Source: Filifactor villosus (GTDB lineage Bacteria > Bacillota > Clostridia > Peptostreptococcales > Filifactoraceae). Taken from it: 64,000 nt of DNA. Positions within the stretch are counted from its first letter, which is position 1, and every line of letters starts with the position of its first letter. Shown here piece by piece: positions 45,042-54,051 of this stretch. The stretch is taken from contig NZ_JBHSHL010000014.1 of NCBI RefSeq assembly GCF_042652965.1, positions 186,001 through 250,000 of the forward strand. Reading direction: 5' to 3'. The position numbers and the translations under genes are program-made. The notes beneath the pieces were generated by a model. That model searched no databases and was not told where the DNA came from. It saw nothing but the letters and a program-made list of their open reading frames with translations.

Positions 45042-45380
45042 TTATTTTGTCAATCCTTCCACTGAAGACACGGGAACAGTAAACATAATACCTACATTCT
45101 CGGTGTTCAAATCTCCGATCACTTCTTTTACGACCTCTTTTGCAACTGCCACACGTTCTTTCTTCAATAACATAAAAATAGTTTTATTTACAGGTCTTCC
45201 GTCGTTCATAAGCATGTACAACGAACCGAACATCGGAAGTTCGTGGTTCTCCGAATACAGAAACTTCGCCATCCCCTGTGATTCCAAGATGGTCCCTCCG
45301 GTAATGCCATGTTCTGCAAAAGCAAGCATCAGGTCATTGAGTTTTTCTGTTTTGTTAAGTACGATAAACAGGGCTTCCAT
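45042..45380 (-). CDS. PII-like signalling protein paired with the antiporter
   Basis: This 112-residue protein has a ferredoxin-like PII pattern: MEALFIVLNKTEKLNDLM strand-helix, a GITGGTILESQGM core (about 25-37), a variable loop, then KTIFMLLKKERVAVAKEVV and a final strand GIMFTVPVSSVEGL. The Tyr of the classical uridylylation T-loop is not evident. PII-like proteins are commonly encoded beside the transporter they control, binding adenine nucleotides or bicarbonate. Control of the adjacent antiporter is inference. AAAGGAGG precedes the ATG. Confidence 0.78.
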   Translation of the reverse strand: MEALFIVLNKTEKLNDLMLAFAEHGITGGTILESQGMAKFLYSENHELPMFGSLYMLMNDGRPVNKTIFMLLKKERVAVAKEVVKEVIGDLNTENVGIMFTVPVSSVEGLTK

Positions 45381-45709
45381 AAGATCCTCCTTTTCTTAAT
45401 ACTGATATTGTATCAACGCTTCATGTCCATAAAAAAGATATAGATATCCAAAATATTACGAGAATAGAACTGTTTAGGGTGCAAACATAAGTCCTAATAG
45501 AACCCCTTCAAAAATTTTTCGTAAGATTTTAAATTGCGGCAAAGCCGTCGTCCTTCTATAAGACCTTGGTATAACCTCCGATCTTTAGAACAAAACGAGT
45601 AAACTTTGTCTTCAACAGTTCACCTTCTCACATTCAGATTGTTGGAGAAAGCGTTTTCTCCATAAAAATATCTGCTGAAGAAAGTCTCTCCAACAGATAT
45701 TTGTTTCTT
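45381..45709. other. 329 bp gap between tsf and the PII-like gene
   Basis: It holds the tsf terminator at its right end and presumably the promoter of the PII-like/antiporter unit. A second inverted pair, TGTTGGAGA (about 45640) with TCTCCAACA (45686-45694), overlaps the terminator and could compete with it. No gene was seen. Confidence 0.45.
45666..45702 (-). terminator. terminator of rpsB-tsf
   Basis: A 9 bp stem AAATATCTG/CAGATATTT with a 19 nt loop ends in TTTTTA on the minus strand, 8 nt after the tsf stop. Confidence 0.65.
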
Positions 45710-46654
45710 TTAGTTCCCCATTTGCTTTGCTACTTCTTCCGCAAAGTTTTCTTCTTTCTTCTCGAGTCCTTCTCCTACCTCGAAACGAACGATAGAAACA
45801 ACACTGATATCGTTTCCTACTTCTTTCGCAACGTTTTTCACAACCTGCCCTACGGTGAAATCGGAGTTTTTAACAAAGACCTGCTCCAACAGACAAACTT
45901 CTTTCAATTCTTTTTGAAGACGACCTACCACCATTTTTTCAATGATCTCTACCGGCTTTTTCTTCTTGCCTTTTGCTGCTTCCTCTTCATTTTCGTTGAT
46001 CGCCTGTGCCATCAGGATCTCTTTTTCGTGTGCAATGTAATCCGCGTCTACATCATCGCTGGAGATATATTTCGGATTCATAGATGCAACCTGCATTGCA
46101 ATATCTTTTCCAAGCTCTTGCAATTGATCCGCTGACGCTTCAGATGCCAAGTTCACCAAAACAGCGATCTTTCCTGCACCGTGGACGTAACCTACCACCG
46201 CGCCCTTCTCCTGCTCTTCTACTGCAAAACGGCGGATGCTCATATTCTCTCCAATTTTGGAAATCTTCTCATTCAAGACGGTCTCCAAACTCTTATCTTC
46301 TTCAAATGCCGCTGCCTTCAATGCATCCATATCCGCAGGCTTGGTCTTCAATGTGAAGTTTGCAACCTCGGATACGAAGGTTTTGAACTCTTCGTTTTTT
46401 GCAACAAAGTCAGTTTCGGAGTTTACTTCCACGATGGCACCTACTTTGTGGTCATCGGAAACAACAAGGGCGACCAAACCTTCCGCTGCAATTCTACCCG
46501 CTTTTTTAGCAGCTTTGGACAATCCTTTTTCTCTAAGGATGTCTACAGCCTTCGCCATATCTCCTTCAGCTTCCACTAAAGCTTTTTTGCAGTCCATCAT
46601 TCCTGCCTGTGTTTGTTCACGCAACTCTTTTACCATTGATGCAGTAATTTCCAT
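45710..46654 (-). CDS. tsf: translation elongation factor Ts
   Basis: This is the nucleotide exchange factor for EF-Tu. The 314 residues start with the UBA-like domain (VKELREQTQAGMMDCKKAL, about 9-27), followed by the TDFVAKNEEF motif (about 81-90) and two dimerisation subdomains. AGGAGG precedes the ATG. It lies 124 bp after rpsB, with a moderate hairpin at about 46708-46765 between them that may tune relative expression. Confidence 0.97.
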   Translation of the reverse strand: MEITASMVKELREQTQAGMMDCKKALVEAEGDMAKAVDILREKGLSKAAKKAGRIAAEGLVALVVSDDHKVGAIVEVNSETDFVAKNEEFKTFVSEVANFTLKTKPADMDALKAAAFEEDKSLETVLNEKISKIGENMSIRRFAVEEQEKGAVVGYVHGAGKIAVLVNLASEASADQLQELGKDIAMQVASMNPKYISSDDVDADYIAHEKEILMAQAINENEEEAAKGKKKKPVEIIEKMVVGRLQKELKEVCLLEQVFVKNSDFTVGQVVKNVAKEVGNDISVVSIVRFEVGEGLEKKEENFAEEVAKQMGN

Positions 46655-46778
46655 ACTATGTTCCTCCTTAAAAATAATCCTTCCTCACCTTGATCAAACC
46701 TTACATAATAAGAGAAGGAAACCCTCCCTCACAAAACGGGTGAGTCAACGCGAAAGGCTTCCTTCAAAAGTTTCTCAA

Positions 46779-47528
46779 TTATTCTTCTTCGCTTACTTCT
46801 ACTTCTTCTTTTTCAATCTCTTCCGAAGTTGTCTCTTGCATTTCTCCCTGCTTTGCTTCGATGATGGATTGAGAGATCGTGGAAGTGATCAACTTGACCG
46901 CTCTGATCGCATCGTCATTTCCCGGGATGGGATAATCAATCTCATCAGGATCACAGTTTGTATCAATGATTCCCACAATGGGAATACCCAAGTTTTGAGC
47001 TTCTTTGATGGCAATTCTCTCTTTTCTGGGGTCTACAATAAAGATCGCTCCCGGAAGTTCCGGCATATCCTTGATTCCGTCAAGGTATTTCTCAAGCTTA
47101 GCCTTCTCATGCATCAACTGCATTACTTCCTTTTTCGGAAGCAGATCAAAGGTTCCGTCTTCCTGCATTCTCTCGAGTTCTCTCAGACGATCAATTCTTG
47201 TACGAATGGTCTTGTAGTTTGTCAACATTCCTCCAAGCCATCTTTCATTGACATAATACATTCCGCAACGCTCAGCTTCTTCTTTGATAGAATCTTGAGC
47301 TTGCTTCTTAGTCCCTACGAAAAGGATCGGCTTTCCTTCAGCGGCAACCTCTCCGATAAACTCATAGGCTTCTTCGATCTTCTTGACCGTCTTTTGAAGG
47401 TCGATGATGTAAATACCGTTTCTTTCCGTAAAGATGAACTTTGCCATTTTGGGGTTCCATCTTCTCGTTTGATGTCCGAAGTGAACTCCAGCTTCCAACA
47501 ACTGTTTCATACTTACTACATTACTCAT
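46779..47528 (-). CDS. rpsB: 30S ribosomal protein S2
   Basis: This 249-residue small-subunit protein starts SNVVSMKQLLEAGVHFGHQTRRWNPKMA-like (motif GVHFGHQTRRWNPKM at about 13-27) and contains NERWLGGMLTNYKTI and the acidic C-terminal tail usual for the family. AAGGAGG lies 7 nt before the ATG. It is first in the rpsB-tsf unit, with a long leader of about 110 nt in which feedback control is possible. Confidence 0.97.
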   Translation of the reverse strand: MSNVVSMKQLLEAGVHFGHQTRRWNPKMAKFIFTERNGIYIIDLQKTVKKIEEAYEFIGEVAAEGKPILFVGTKKQAQDSIKEEAERCGMYYVNERWLGGMLTNYKTIRTRIDRLRELERMQEDGTFDLLPKKEVMQLMHEKAKLEKYLDGIKDMPELPGAIFIVDPRKERIAIKEAQNLGIPIVGIIDTNCDPDEIDYPIPGNDDAIRAVKLITSTISQSIIEAKQGEMQETTSEEIEKEEVEVSEEE

Positions 47529-47978
47529 AATATCCTCCTTGGTTTTCTTCCTCCGACCAGCTTATCTCTGCAAAAGACCGTTTCGGCACCCTTTTGCAAA
47601 CTGCAGATCGTGTGTAATAACAATACCAAATTATAATACTGTAAAAATGGTATAAAATCAAGGGTTTCTTAAAATATATTCCTGAGAAACAGGGCACAAA
47701 GGTATGCTCTGCTTTTATTGTCGTTTTACAGTGTACAAAGATGGCCTGAAACAAGGACTTTTAAACCTTATGTTTAGGTGACCGCGGTTATGTCCTCTTT
47801 CTTTAAATGGAAAGTTACAGTCTTCCGATATAAGCTTTTGCACACTGTTTCTTATAATTGCTCGATATCTGTAGTTTTTATTTCGTAAGAGATAAAACGA
47901 TATTTCACAGTTTTTAAATCGATACAACAAGTCTTCTGTGGAATAAAGATATAAAAAAGGCTGGATACACTTTCAAGA
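47529..47978. other. 450 bp gap holding the rpsB promoter and leader
   Basis: The right portion (about 47700-47960) shows no recognised element. The left portion contains the rpsB promoter and a leader with a TTTGCAAAAGG/CTTTTGCA pairing. Confidence 0.45.
47633..47661 (-). promoter_or_regulatory. probable sigma-A promoter of rpsB-tsf
   Basis: On the minus strand TTGATT (47656-47661) and TATTAT (47633-47638) are separated by 17 bp, about 105 bp before the rpsB start. An alternative TATAAT overlaps by 3 bp. Confidence 0.55.
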
Positions 47979-48004
47979 CTATTTTACAGGTACGATCTCC
48001 AGCC
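47959..48004 (-). terminator. terminator overlapping the end of the glyoxalase-like gene
   Basis: GGCTGGA (within the last codons of the gene) pairs with TCCAGCC, followed on the minus strand by TTTTTT. The 32 nt loop is long, so the hairpin is only moderately convincing. Confidence 0.5.
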
Positions 48005-48347
48005 AGTAGTTGTCGGGATCGTTGATAAAATAAATGCCCATCTTGGGATTTTCATAACAGATGCATCCCATCTCCTTATGAAGCTTGTGTGCTTCCTCCA
48101 TATCTTCGACCTCAAAAGCGATATGAAACTCGTTCTCCCCTAAGTTATAGGGCTCGGTCCTGTCTCTGAGCCAGGTAAGCTCGAGCTGATGCTTGCTCTT
48201 TCCGTCTCCCAGGTATACGAGGATGAAACTTCCGTCCTCCGCCTCTTTTCTTCGAACCTCCTTCAAGTTGAGCGCCTTCTCATAAAACTCCATACTCTTT
48301 TCCAGGTTTAAGACGTTGATATTGTTGTGTGCAAAGGTAAACTGCAT
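47979..48347 (-). CDS. glyoxalase I-like (VOC) protein
   Basis: This 122-residue vicinal-oxygen-chelate protein keeps all four metal ligands of lactoylglutathione lyase: H7, the Glu of HQLELTW (about 56), the His of EFHIAFEVED (about 74) and the Glu of YWLEIVP near the end. It would convert the methylglyoxal-thiol adduct to the lactoyl thioester. Which thiol is used in this organism is unknown. ATG at 48347 follows GGGAG by 5 nt; longer in-frame starts lack a site. Confidence 0.85.
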   Translation of the reverse strand: MQFTFAHNNINVLNLEKSMEFYEKALNLKEVRRKEAEDGSFILVYLGDGKSKHQLELTWLRDRTEPYNLGENEFHIAFEVEDMEEAHKLHKEMGCICYENPKMGIYFINDPDNYWLEIVPVK

Positions 48348-48723
48348 ATGATCTCCCTTCTCTTCTTTTTTCTGTGGTATACCTGTTGCCGTTACCGTTC
48401 CATACTCCCCACCCTCAAAAGAACCGGCCCAAACACTTGATGATCGCTCTTTGATACAACAAGTAGGCAATATCCGCCACAACACTGTTGCCCGATCAAA
48501 ACATCATCTCTGCAGAGTATTAAAATTCCAATTTGTTTGCAAAAGAGGTTGTCGAACAGGGTGATTGAAGACGAAAATAATATAAACAGTAACATTACTA
48601 TCACTATAATATATAAATTCTTTGTCTTCAATATTGAAATGAGATTTTATTTCGTGTAATATAAGTTCGTTGCTTTTTCAACGTGATCTCACTAAACTTG
48701 CTCACAGAAAAGAAAGGATTCTT
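48348..48723. other. 376 bp divergent intergenic region
   Basis: It must contain promoters for the glyoxalase-like gene (left) and the TtcA gene (right). TATAAT at 48605-48610 on the plus strand is a candidate -10 box without a good -35. No repeat copy was found. Confidence 0.4.
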
Positions 48724-49554
48724 ATGGAAATGACACAAAAACAACCTCTTCCGGTTACGGATATGGACCGAGCTTTGATCAAAAAATTCCGACGTTATCT
48801 CTGGTCCCCCTTTATCAAAGCGGTGATCGACTTTCGAATGATCGAAAAAAACGATCGGGTCGCTGTCGCTATATCGGGAGGAAAGGACAGTCTTGTTCTT
48901 GCCAAGCTGATACAGGAGTTAAAACGTCATAGCGATGTCTACTTCGAACCCGTATATATATCGATGGACCCCGGCTTCGATGAGCAAAACAAAACCTCCC
49001 TTCTCCAAAACTGTCATGATATGGATATTCCCGTCCACTTCTTCGATTCGGATATTTTTGAAGTAGCGGAGAAGGTAGCTTCGGACAATCCCTGCTATAT
49101 GTGTGCAAGGATGCGCAGAGGAGCCTTGTATGCCAAGGCCGAGAAGCTCGGTTGCAACAAACTGGCTCTAGGGCATCACTTCAATGATGTCAACGAAACA
49201 ACGATGATGAACCTTCTGTATACCGGATGTTTCAAGACGATGCTTCCCAAGCTTCGTTCCAAAAACTTCGAAAATATGGAGATCATTCGTCCTCTCTACT
49301 ATGTGTACGAGGAACATATCAAAAAATACATGGACCATATTGGAATCTCTCCTATGAATTGTGGTTGTACCGTGACAAAAAATGACCTTCCTACCAAAAG
49401 AAGAGAAGTCAAAGAGCTGATCGACAGTTTGAAAAGAGAAAATCCCAATGTCGAAAAATGTATTTTTAAGTCAATAAGAAATATAAATCTCGACTGTTGT
49501 ATCGGTTGGCAACAAAAAGATCAAAAACATTTCTACTTGGATGAGGACTATTGA
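48724..49554 (+). CDS. TtcA-like tRNA 2-thiocytidine synthetase (PP-loop ATPase)
   Basis: It is expected to thiolate C32 of tRNA. The 276 residues have the PP-loop SGGKDS (about 51-56), the CYMCARMRRG motif (about 123-132) equivalent to the CxxC-x-RLRRG iron-sulfur site of TtcA, LGHHFNDVNETTMMNLLYTG (about 148) and a CGC pair further on. ATG at 48724 follows GAAAGGA by 6 nt; the same frame is open 18 codons further but without a site. It is a single plus-strand gene among minus-strand neighbours. Confidence 0.88.
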   Translation: MEMTQKQPLPVTDMDRALIKKFRRYLWSPFIKAVIDFRMIEKNDRVAVAISGGKDSLVLAKLIQELKRHSDVYFEPVYISMDPGFDEQNKTSLLQNCHDMDIPVHFFDSDIFEVAEKVASDNPCYMCARMRRGALYAKAEKLGCNKLALGHHFNDVNETTMMNLLYTGCFKTMLPKLRSKNFENMEIIRPLYYVYEEHIKKYMDHIGISPMNCGCTVTKNDLPTKRREVKELIDSLKRENPNVEKCIFKSIRNINLDCCIGWQQKDQKHFYLDEDY

Positions 49555-49749
49555 TTCTCAAATCCATATTCTATCGAAATGACCATAATATAAACGGTGT
49601 AAAGTTCTAAGAAAAATATTTGGCGCAAAATCCCAATTATATCAACAGCCGGTGAAACGAGATAGACAGTATAACGACGCAATAAGTATCCTACGATCAG
49701 ATAATTTATACTCTTATTCATTCAAAGCCCCTTATTCTATGGGGATATA

Positions 49750-49862
49750 ATACTATTATTCCTTTGAATAATAGATATCAACGATTTGCACTCCATAGAA
49801 GAGAACACGAATTTTCGTGGTTGCAAAACAGATATAACCATACTTCTATCGAAGAATAGTAT
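49750..49862 (-). repeat. MITE-like 113 bp repeat, copy 4
   Basis: Read on the minus strand it begins ATACTATTCTTCGATAGAAG and ends GGAATAATAGTAT, collinear with the copies at 23565 and 25831. Its centre holds a perfect CACGAA/TTCGTG hairpin. The ends are inverted repeats of each other over about 12 bp. Confidence 0.88.
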
Positions 49863-49915
49863 AAAACAATTTTTTGTGAGTGTGGATAACATATCTATTG
49901 GAGAGTAGTATCAAA
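49863..49915 (-). repeat. fragment of the MITE-like repeat
   Basis: On the minus strand ATACTACTCTCCAATAG and the following ATGTTATCCACACTCACA match the left part of the element, in particular the diverged copy at 710 (TTATCAACACTCACA). It directly follows the complete copy 4, consistent with nesting. Confidence 0.5.
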
Positions 49916-49931
49916 TAGGTATTTCTACAAA

Positions 49932-49980
49932 AAAAGAACGGTAAGAAGATGGAGCAGCCCCACCTTCTTATCGTTCTTTT
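49932..49980 (-). terminator. terminator overlapping the phosphatase stop codon
   Basis: A stem of about 20 bp (AAAAGAACGGTAAGAAG at 49932-49948 with its near complement 49964-49980) ends on the minus strand in T5-6. The right arm includes the last bases of the gene. Confidence 0.88.
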
Positions 49981-51292
49981 AAGCTCCCAAAGAAACGGCG
50001 AGCAATAAGATATCATCCGTCATCACATCATCAACATCCATAGAAAACTCGGTCACATCCTGATAAAGTCCGTGTACAAGTTGCTCGGTATCCGCGTTTC
50101 CCTTTTTCTCACAAAACTCTATCATCCTGTCTATTCCAAATTCTTCCCCACTCGCATTCGTAGCTTCAATAATTCCGTCCGTATATAACAAGATGGTGTC
50201 AAAGCCGCTGACATCGATCTTTCTCTGTGCATACTTTAAGGTTTCATCAATCCCCAGAGGGATCCCCTTGTCTCCGCTGATGATACTGTACCAAAACTCC
50301 TCATTTTTGTAACTTAGCATAATAGGTTCAGTATGTCCCGCATTGGATATCCTAATTGTTTTATCTCCAAAATCGACAAACATGGCCTGAGCCGTTATAA
50401 ACAGATTGGACTTATCAAGTTCCTTCATCAGGATCATATTCATTTTGGTCAGAAGTTCGTCAGGGTCTGTAATGTTTAAGTCCACACAGGTCTTGAGTAC
50501 TCCCTTCATCATCGATACAAAATAATTTGAAGCCATCCCGTGACCCATGACATCCGCAACGAAAATGAGGGCTTTTTGATCATCAATCTGAGTAATTTCA
50601 CAGTAGTCTCCCCCCAGTCTCTTGGATAGGTAGGGCATATACCCGGAGGCTTCTCCGTATTTATAAAAATAGCTGATCTTGCCCCCTTGGAAGAAGGGTA
50701 CGTTGTTTTCGCTCATAATCTTTTGCTGCATATCGAAGGCAAGAGCCATCTCCCTCTCTCTCATCCTCGATTCCATAACGATCTTCTTCATCTCCGCCTT
50801 TTCTATGGAAAGAGCCAAAAACAGAGCGACTTGCCTCAAAAAATAAATATCATCCTGATCCAGGATCAACCCCTCTTTTAATATCAAATAGATAAACCCC
50901 AGGACTTTGTCCTGTGAAACCAGAGGGAAAATAGCCTTGGTCTTTGCATTGCTGCCTTCCATGGAACAGTCATACTGTTTGTGATGAAGCGCACTCCATA
51001 TAAAGTCGGAATAGCCTTCCGAAGGGATTCGATACACTCTTTGAGAGTTGATCTTGAGAGAATCCTTTTGATAACTTTCGGCGATATCGGAGATATTATT
51101 GGTATAAACCAATAATATCTCACTTTGATCATCGTTTGGAAACACATTTAAAGAAAGCACTTCACAATCAAGCACCTCATTGACGGAATTCATCAACTCA
51201 TCTTTGATATCAAAGAAGATCTCTTTGTCCATAAGAACATTTGTCATCTCATATATTCTGCTTATGTGATTGCGAATTTTACTCAGTGTCAT
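49979..51292 (-). CDS. GAF-like/PP2C (SpoIIE/RsbU type) serine phosphatase
   Basis: The N-terminal half (about 1-170) looks like a GAF sensory domain. A short coiled coil leads to a PP2C SpoIIE-type phosphatase domain with GGDYCEI (about 228), FVADVMGHGMASNYFVSMM, ISNAGHTEPIM and LLYTDGIIEATNASGEEFG, which together supply the metal-binding aspartates. Such proteins usually dephosphorylate an anti-sigma antagonist. No partner gene (STAS protein, anti-sigma kinase or sigma factor) lies nearby, so the target is unknown. It runs 25 bp after tatD and may share its transcript. Confidence 0.88.
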   Translation of the reverse strand: MTLSKIRNHISRIYEMTNVLMDKEIFFDIKDELMNSVNEVLDCEVLSLNVFPNDDQSEILLVYTNNISDIAESYQKDSLKINSQRVYRIPSEGYSDFIWSALHHKQYDCSMEGSNAKTKAIFPLVSQDKVLGFIYLILKEGLILDQDDIYFLRQVALFLALSIEKAEMKKIVMESRMREREMALAFDMQQKIMSENNVPFFQGGKISYFYKYGEASGYMPYLSKRLGGDYCEITQIDDQKALIFVADVMGHGMASNYFVSMMKGVLKTCVDLNITDPDELLTKMNMILMKELDKSNLFITAQAMFVDFGDKTIRISNAGHTEPIMLSYKNEEFWYSIISGDKGIPLGIDETLKYAQRKIDVSGFDTILLYTDGIIEATNASGEEFGIDRMIEFCEKKGNADTEQLVHGLYQDVTEFSMDVDDVMTDDILLLAVSLGA

Positions 51293-51317
51293 ACTTATTC
51301 AAACCTCTTCCATCATT

Positions 51318-52085
51318 CTAACTCAAGCCGTAAAACTTTCTGGCATTAAAGTTTGTCGTTTCAACCACTTCTTCAAGTGACAAGCCCTTCAATTCTGCGA
51401 TTTTCTGCGCCACATAATAGACCTTGGACGGATCGTTGCGCTTTCCTCTGTAGGGCTCGGGAGTCAAATAAGGGCAGTCCGTTTCAATCAGCAGATATTC
51501 CAAGGGGATCTGCCTTGCCACATCTAAGAGAGAACGTGCATTTTTAAAGGTAAGAGCTCCTCCCAAAGCAAGATAGGCCCCATCTTTTACATATTTTTTC
51601 GCCATTTCCAAACTCTGCGAAAAACAGTGGATCAAGACCTTGGACCCACTGTTGTACTCCTTGATCATATCGTAGGTGTCTTGGACCGCATCCCTTGAGT
51701 GAATAACAATCGGAAGATCACACTCGTTCGCAAGTTTTATCTGCTGTATGAACCATTTTTTCTGAAGTTCCCTGGGGGAATTGTCATAGTAATAGTCCAA
51801 GCCGATCTCTCCGATCGCCAGGACTTTGGGATGTTTCGAAAGCTCTCTGAGCATATCAATATCTGCATCCTTCATCGCCTTCACATCATGAGGATGCACC
51901 CCTACCGTCGCATACAAAAACTCGTACTTCTCCGCCAAGTCAATAGAAGCCTTGGAAGATTTGATATCGGCGCCGATGTTCACAGCGAATTCGATGCCCT
52001 GCTCGGGCAAAGAAGCGATCAGTTCGTCCCTATCCTTGTCATAACGCTTGTCGTCCAAGTGAACGTGGCTGTCAAACAATCTCAT
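51318..52085 (-). CDS. tatD: TatD-family metal-dependent deoxyribonuclease
   Basis: This 255-residue TIM-barrel hydrolase has FDSHVHLDDKRYD (about 4-16), ATVGVHPHDVK (about 59), GEIGLDYYYD (about 92), VIHSRDA (about 127), IHCFSQS and LLIETDCPYLTPEPYRG (about 200-216), which give the two-metal site. It acts in DNA repair and degradation in relatives. The ATG abuts the metG stop; the metG-tatD pairing is common in Firmicutes. Confidence 0.94.
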   Translation of the reverse strand: MRLFDSHVHLDDKRYDKDRDELIASLPEQGIEFAVNIGADIKSSKASIDLAEKYEFLYATVGVHPHDVKAMKDADIDMLRELSKHPKVLAIGEIGLDYYYDNSPRELQKKWFIQQIKLANECDLPIVIHSRDAVQDTYDMIKEYNSGSKVLIHCFSQSLEMAKKYVKDGAYLALGGALTFKNARSLLDVARQIPLEYLLIETDCPYLTPEPYRGKRNDPSKVYYVAQKIAELKGLSLEEVVETTNFNARKFYGLS

Positions 52086-54020
52086 CTATCTCACCTCACA
52101 GCCGTCAGGAACACCGTCTGCCGATACTGCGACCAATTTGCCGTCATCCGGGGTCGAGGCACACAGTACCATGCCTTCCGATAAGACTCCTCTTAGTTTC
52201 ACCGGCTTTAAATTAACTACGACCACAACGTTTTTGCCTATCATTTCTTCCGGTTTGTAGAAGTTGGCGATCCCGCTTACGATCTGCCTCGTTTGATTTC
52301 CAATCTTGATCTGTGACACCAACAGCTTATCGGCCTTAGGATGTTTTTCACAGGAAAGAACCCTTCCCACCCGAAGATCCATATTTGCGAAGTCGTCAAT
52401 GCCGATCTCTTCTTTTTGCTTCCATTCGATCTCTTCCGCCTTTTCATTTTTGGCACCGAACATCTTCTCGAGTTCTTCCATTTCCACGTCTATATCCAAA
52501 CGTTCAAAGAGGTTCTCTCCCCTCTTTACCTTATTCCCCGCGGGATAACCACCGAAGGCAGCAACGCTGTCCAAGGTCGCATCCTCTGTGGGGATATTGA
52601 TCTGTTCAAGGATCTTATGTGCGGTGACGGACAACATCGGCTTCAGGAAGACGGCTACCACCCTCAACACCTCCATCAGATGATAGAGGACCGTGTTGAG
52701 TTGTTCTTTTGATGCTTCTTCTTTAGCAAGTTTCCAGGGCATAGTCTCATCAATGTATTTGTTTGCTCTGCGGATCAACTTCCACAGTTCTTCGAAAGCC
52801 TCATTGAACTGCATACGATTCATCGCATCGTCAAACCTTACAGAAAGATTATTGATCAAATCCTGAAGATCTTTATCAAAGTCTGTAGAGACCTTCGCTG
52901 CGGGAACGATCCCATCGTTGTACTTCTCGACCATCGAAACCGTTCGCGAGAGCAGGTTGCCCAAATCATTTACCAGATCCGAGTTGATTCTTGTTAAGAA
53001 TCCGCGATTCGTATAGTTTCCGTCCTGTCCAAAGACGAATTCACGAAGCAAGAAATACTTCAAAGCATCGATGCCGTATCTCTCTATCAAAGGCTCCGGA
53101 TATACGACATTGCCCTTTGACTTGCTCATCTTATCTGAAGAAAACAGAATCCAGCCATGTCCGTACACCTTGTCGGGCAGAGGAAGATCCAAGGCCATCA
53201 AGAGAGCCGGCCAAATGATCGTGTGAAAACGCACGATCTCCTTCCCTACGATGTGCATATTTGCGGGCCAGTACTTTTCCATCTCCAAAGTCTCATCCGG
53301 ATAACCCAGGGCCGTGATATAGTTGCACAAGGCATCGATCCATACGTAGATGACGTGTTTTTCATCAAAGGGGACCTTCACTCCCCAGTCGAAAGAAGTT
53401 CTGGAAACGGATAAATCTTCCAAACCCTTCTTTAAGAAATTATTGAGCATTTCATTTTTTCTACTCTCCGGAAAACAGAAGTCCGGGTGTTCTTCGTAGT
53501 ATTGGATCAAACGGTCCTGGTACTTGGACAATCTAAAGAAATAAGACTGCTCTTTTTTATCTTCCACATCCCTGTGACAATCGGGACATTTTCCCTCTGC
53601 CAGTTGAGAATCCGTCCAAAAAGCCTCACACTCCACACAATAGTGTCCTTCATACTCTCCCAGATAAATATCTCCCTGGTCGTACAATTTTTGAAAGATC
53701 TTTTGAACCCTCTCTTCATGGCGTTTCTCGGTTGTTCGGATAAAATCATCGTAGGAGATCTCCATAGTCGACCATAATTTTTTGATATCTTCAATCATTT
53801 CATCCAAATATTTGATGGGCTCCAAACCCATTTCTTTCGCTTTTTTCTGTATTTTTTCACCATGCTCATCCGTGCCTGTCAAAAATCGCACATCATAACC
53901 TGCAAAGCGTTTGTATCTTGAGATCGCATCCGCCGCCACCGTCGTATAGGTGTGTCCGATGTGCAGTTTTCCACTCGGATAATAAATCGGTGTCGTTATA
54001 TAAAATCGTTTTTCATTCAA
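52086..54020 (-). CDS. metG: methionyl-tRNA synthetase
   Basis: It charges tRNA-Met. The 644 residues have the HIGH motif (KLHIGHTYTT, about 18-27), a zinc knuckle CVECEAFW...CPDC (about 126-146), KMSKSKG (about 296-302), an anticodon-binding helical domain and a C-terminal EMAP/tRNA-binding domain (MDLRVGRVLSCEKHPKADKL). The start is TTG at 54020, preceded by GGGGG at 8 nt; no ATG is available. I looked for a T-box leader in the 198 bp upstream and did not find one. Confidence 0.96.
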   Translation of the reverse strand: MNEKRFYITTPIYYPSGKLHIGHTYTTVAADAISRYKRFAGYDVRFLTGTDEHGEKIQKKAKEMGLEPIKYLDEMIEDIKKLWSTMEISYDDFIRTTEKRHEERVQKIFQKLYDQGDIYLGEYEGHYCVECEAFWTDSQLAEGKCPDCHRDVEDKKEQSYFFRLSKYQDRLIQYYEEHPDFCFPESRKNEMLNNFLKKGLEDLSVSRTSFDWGVKVPFDEKHVIYVWIDALCNYITALGYPDETLEMEKYWPANMHIVGKEIVRFHTIIWPALLMALDLPLPDKVYGHGWILFSSDKMSKSKGNVVYPEPLIERYGIDALKYFLLREFVFGQDGNYTNRGFLTRINSDLVNDLGNLLSRTVSMVEKYNDGIVPAAKVSTDFDKDLQDLINNLSVRFDDAMNRMQFNEAFEELWKLIRRANKYIDETMPWKLAKEEASKEQLNTVLYHLMEVLRVVAVFLKPMLSVTAHKILEQINIPTEDATLDSVAAFGGYPAGNKVKRGENLFERLDIDVEMEELEKMFGAKNEKAEEIEWKQKEEIGIDDFANMDLRVGRVLSCEKHPKADKLLVSQIKIGNQTRQIVSGIANFYKPEEMIGKNVVVVVNLKPVKLRGVLSEGMVLCASTPDDGKLVAVSADGVPDGCEVR

Positions 54021-54051
54021 TAAAAAAACCCCCTCTGATCATAGTATTATT

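Larger units (their letters stand above)
49555..49978. other. 424 bp gap with repeat copies and a terminator
   Basis: It is almost wholly repeat material: a complete MITE-like copy (49750-49862) flanked by what look like two parts of an older copy (49708-49749 and 49863-49915), then the terminator of the phosphatase gene. No gene was seen. Confidence 0.6.
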
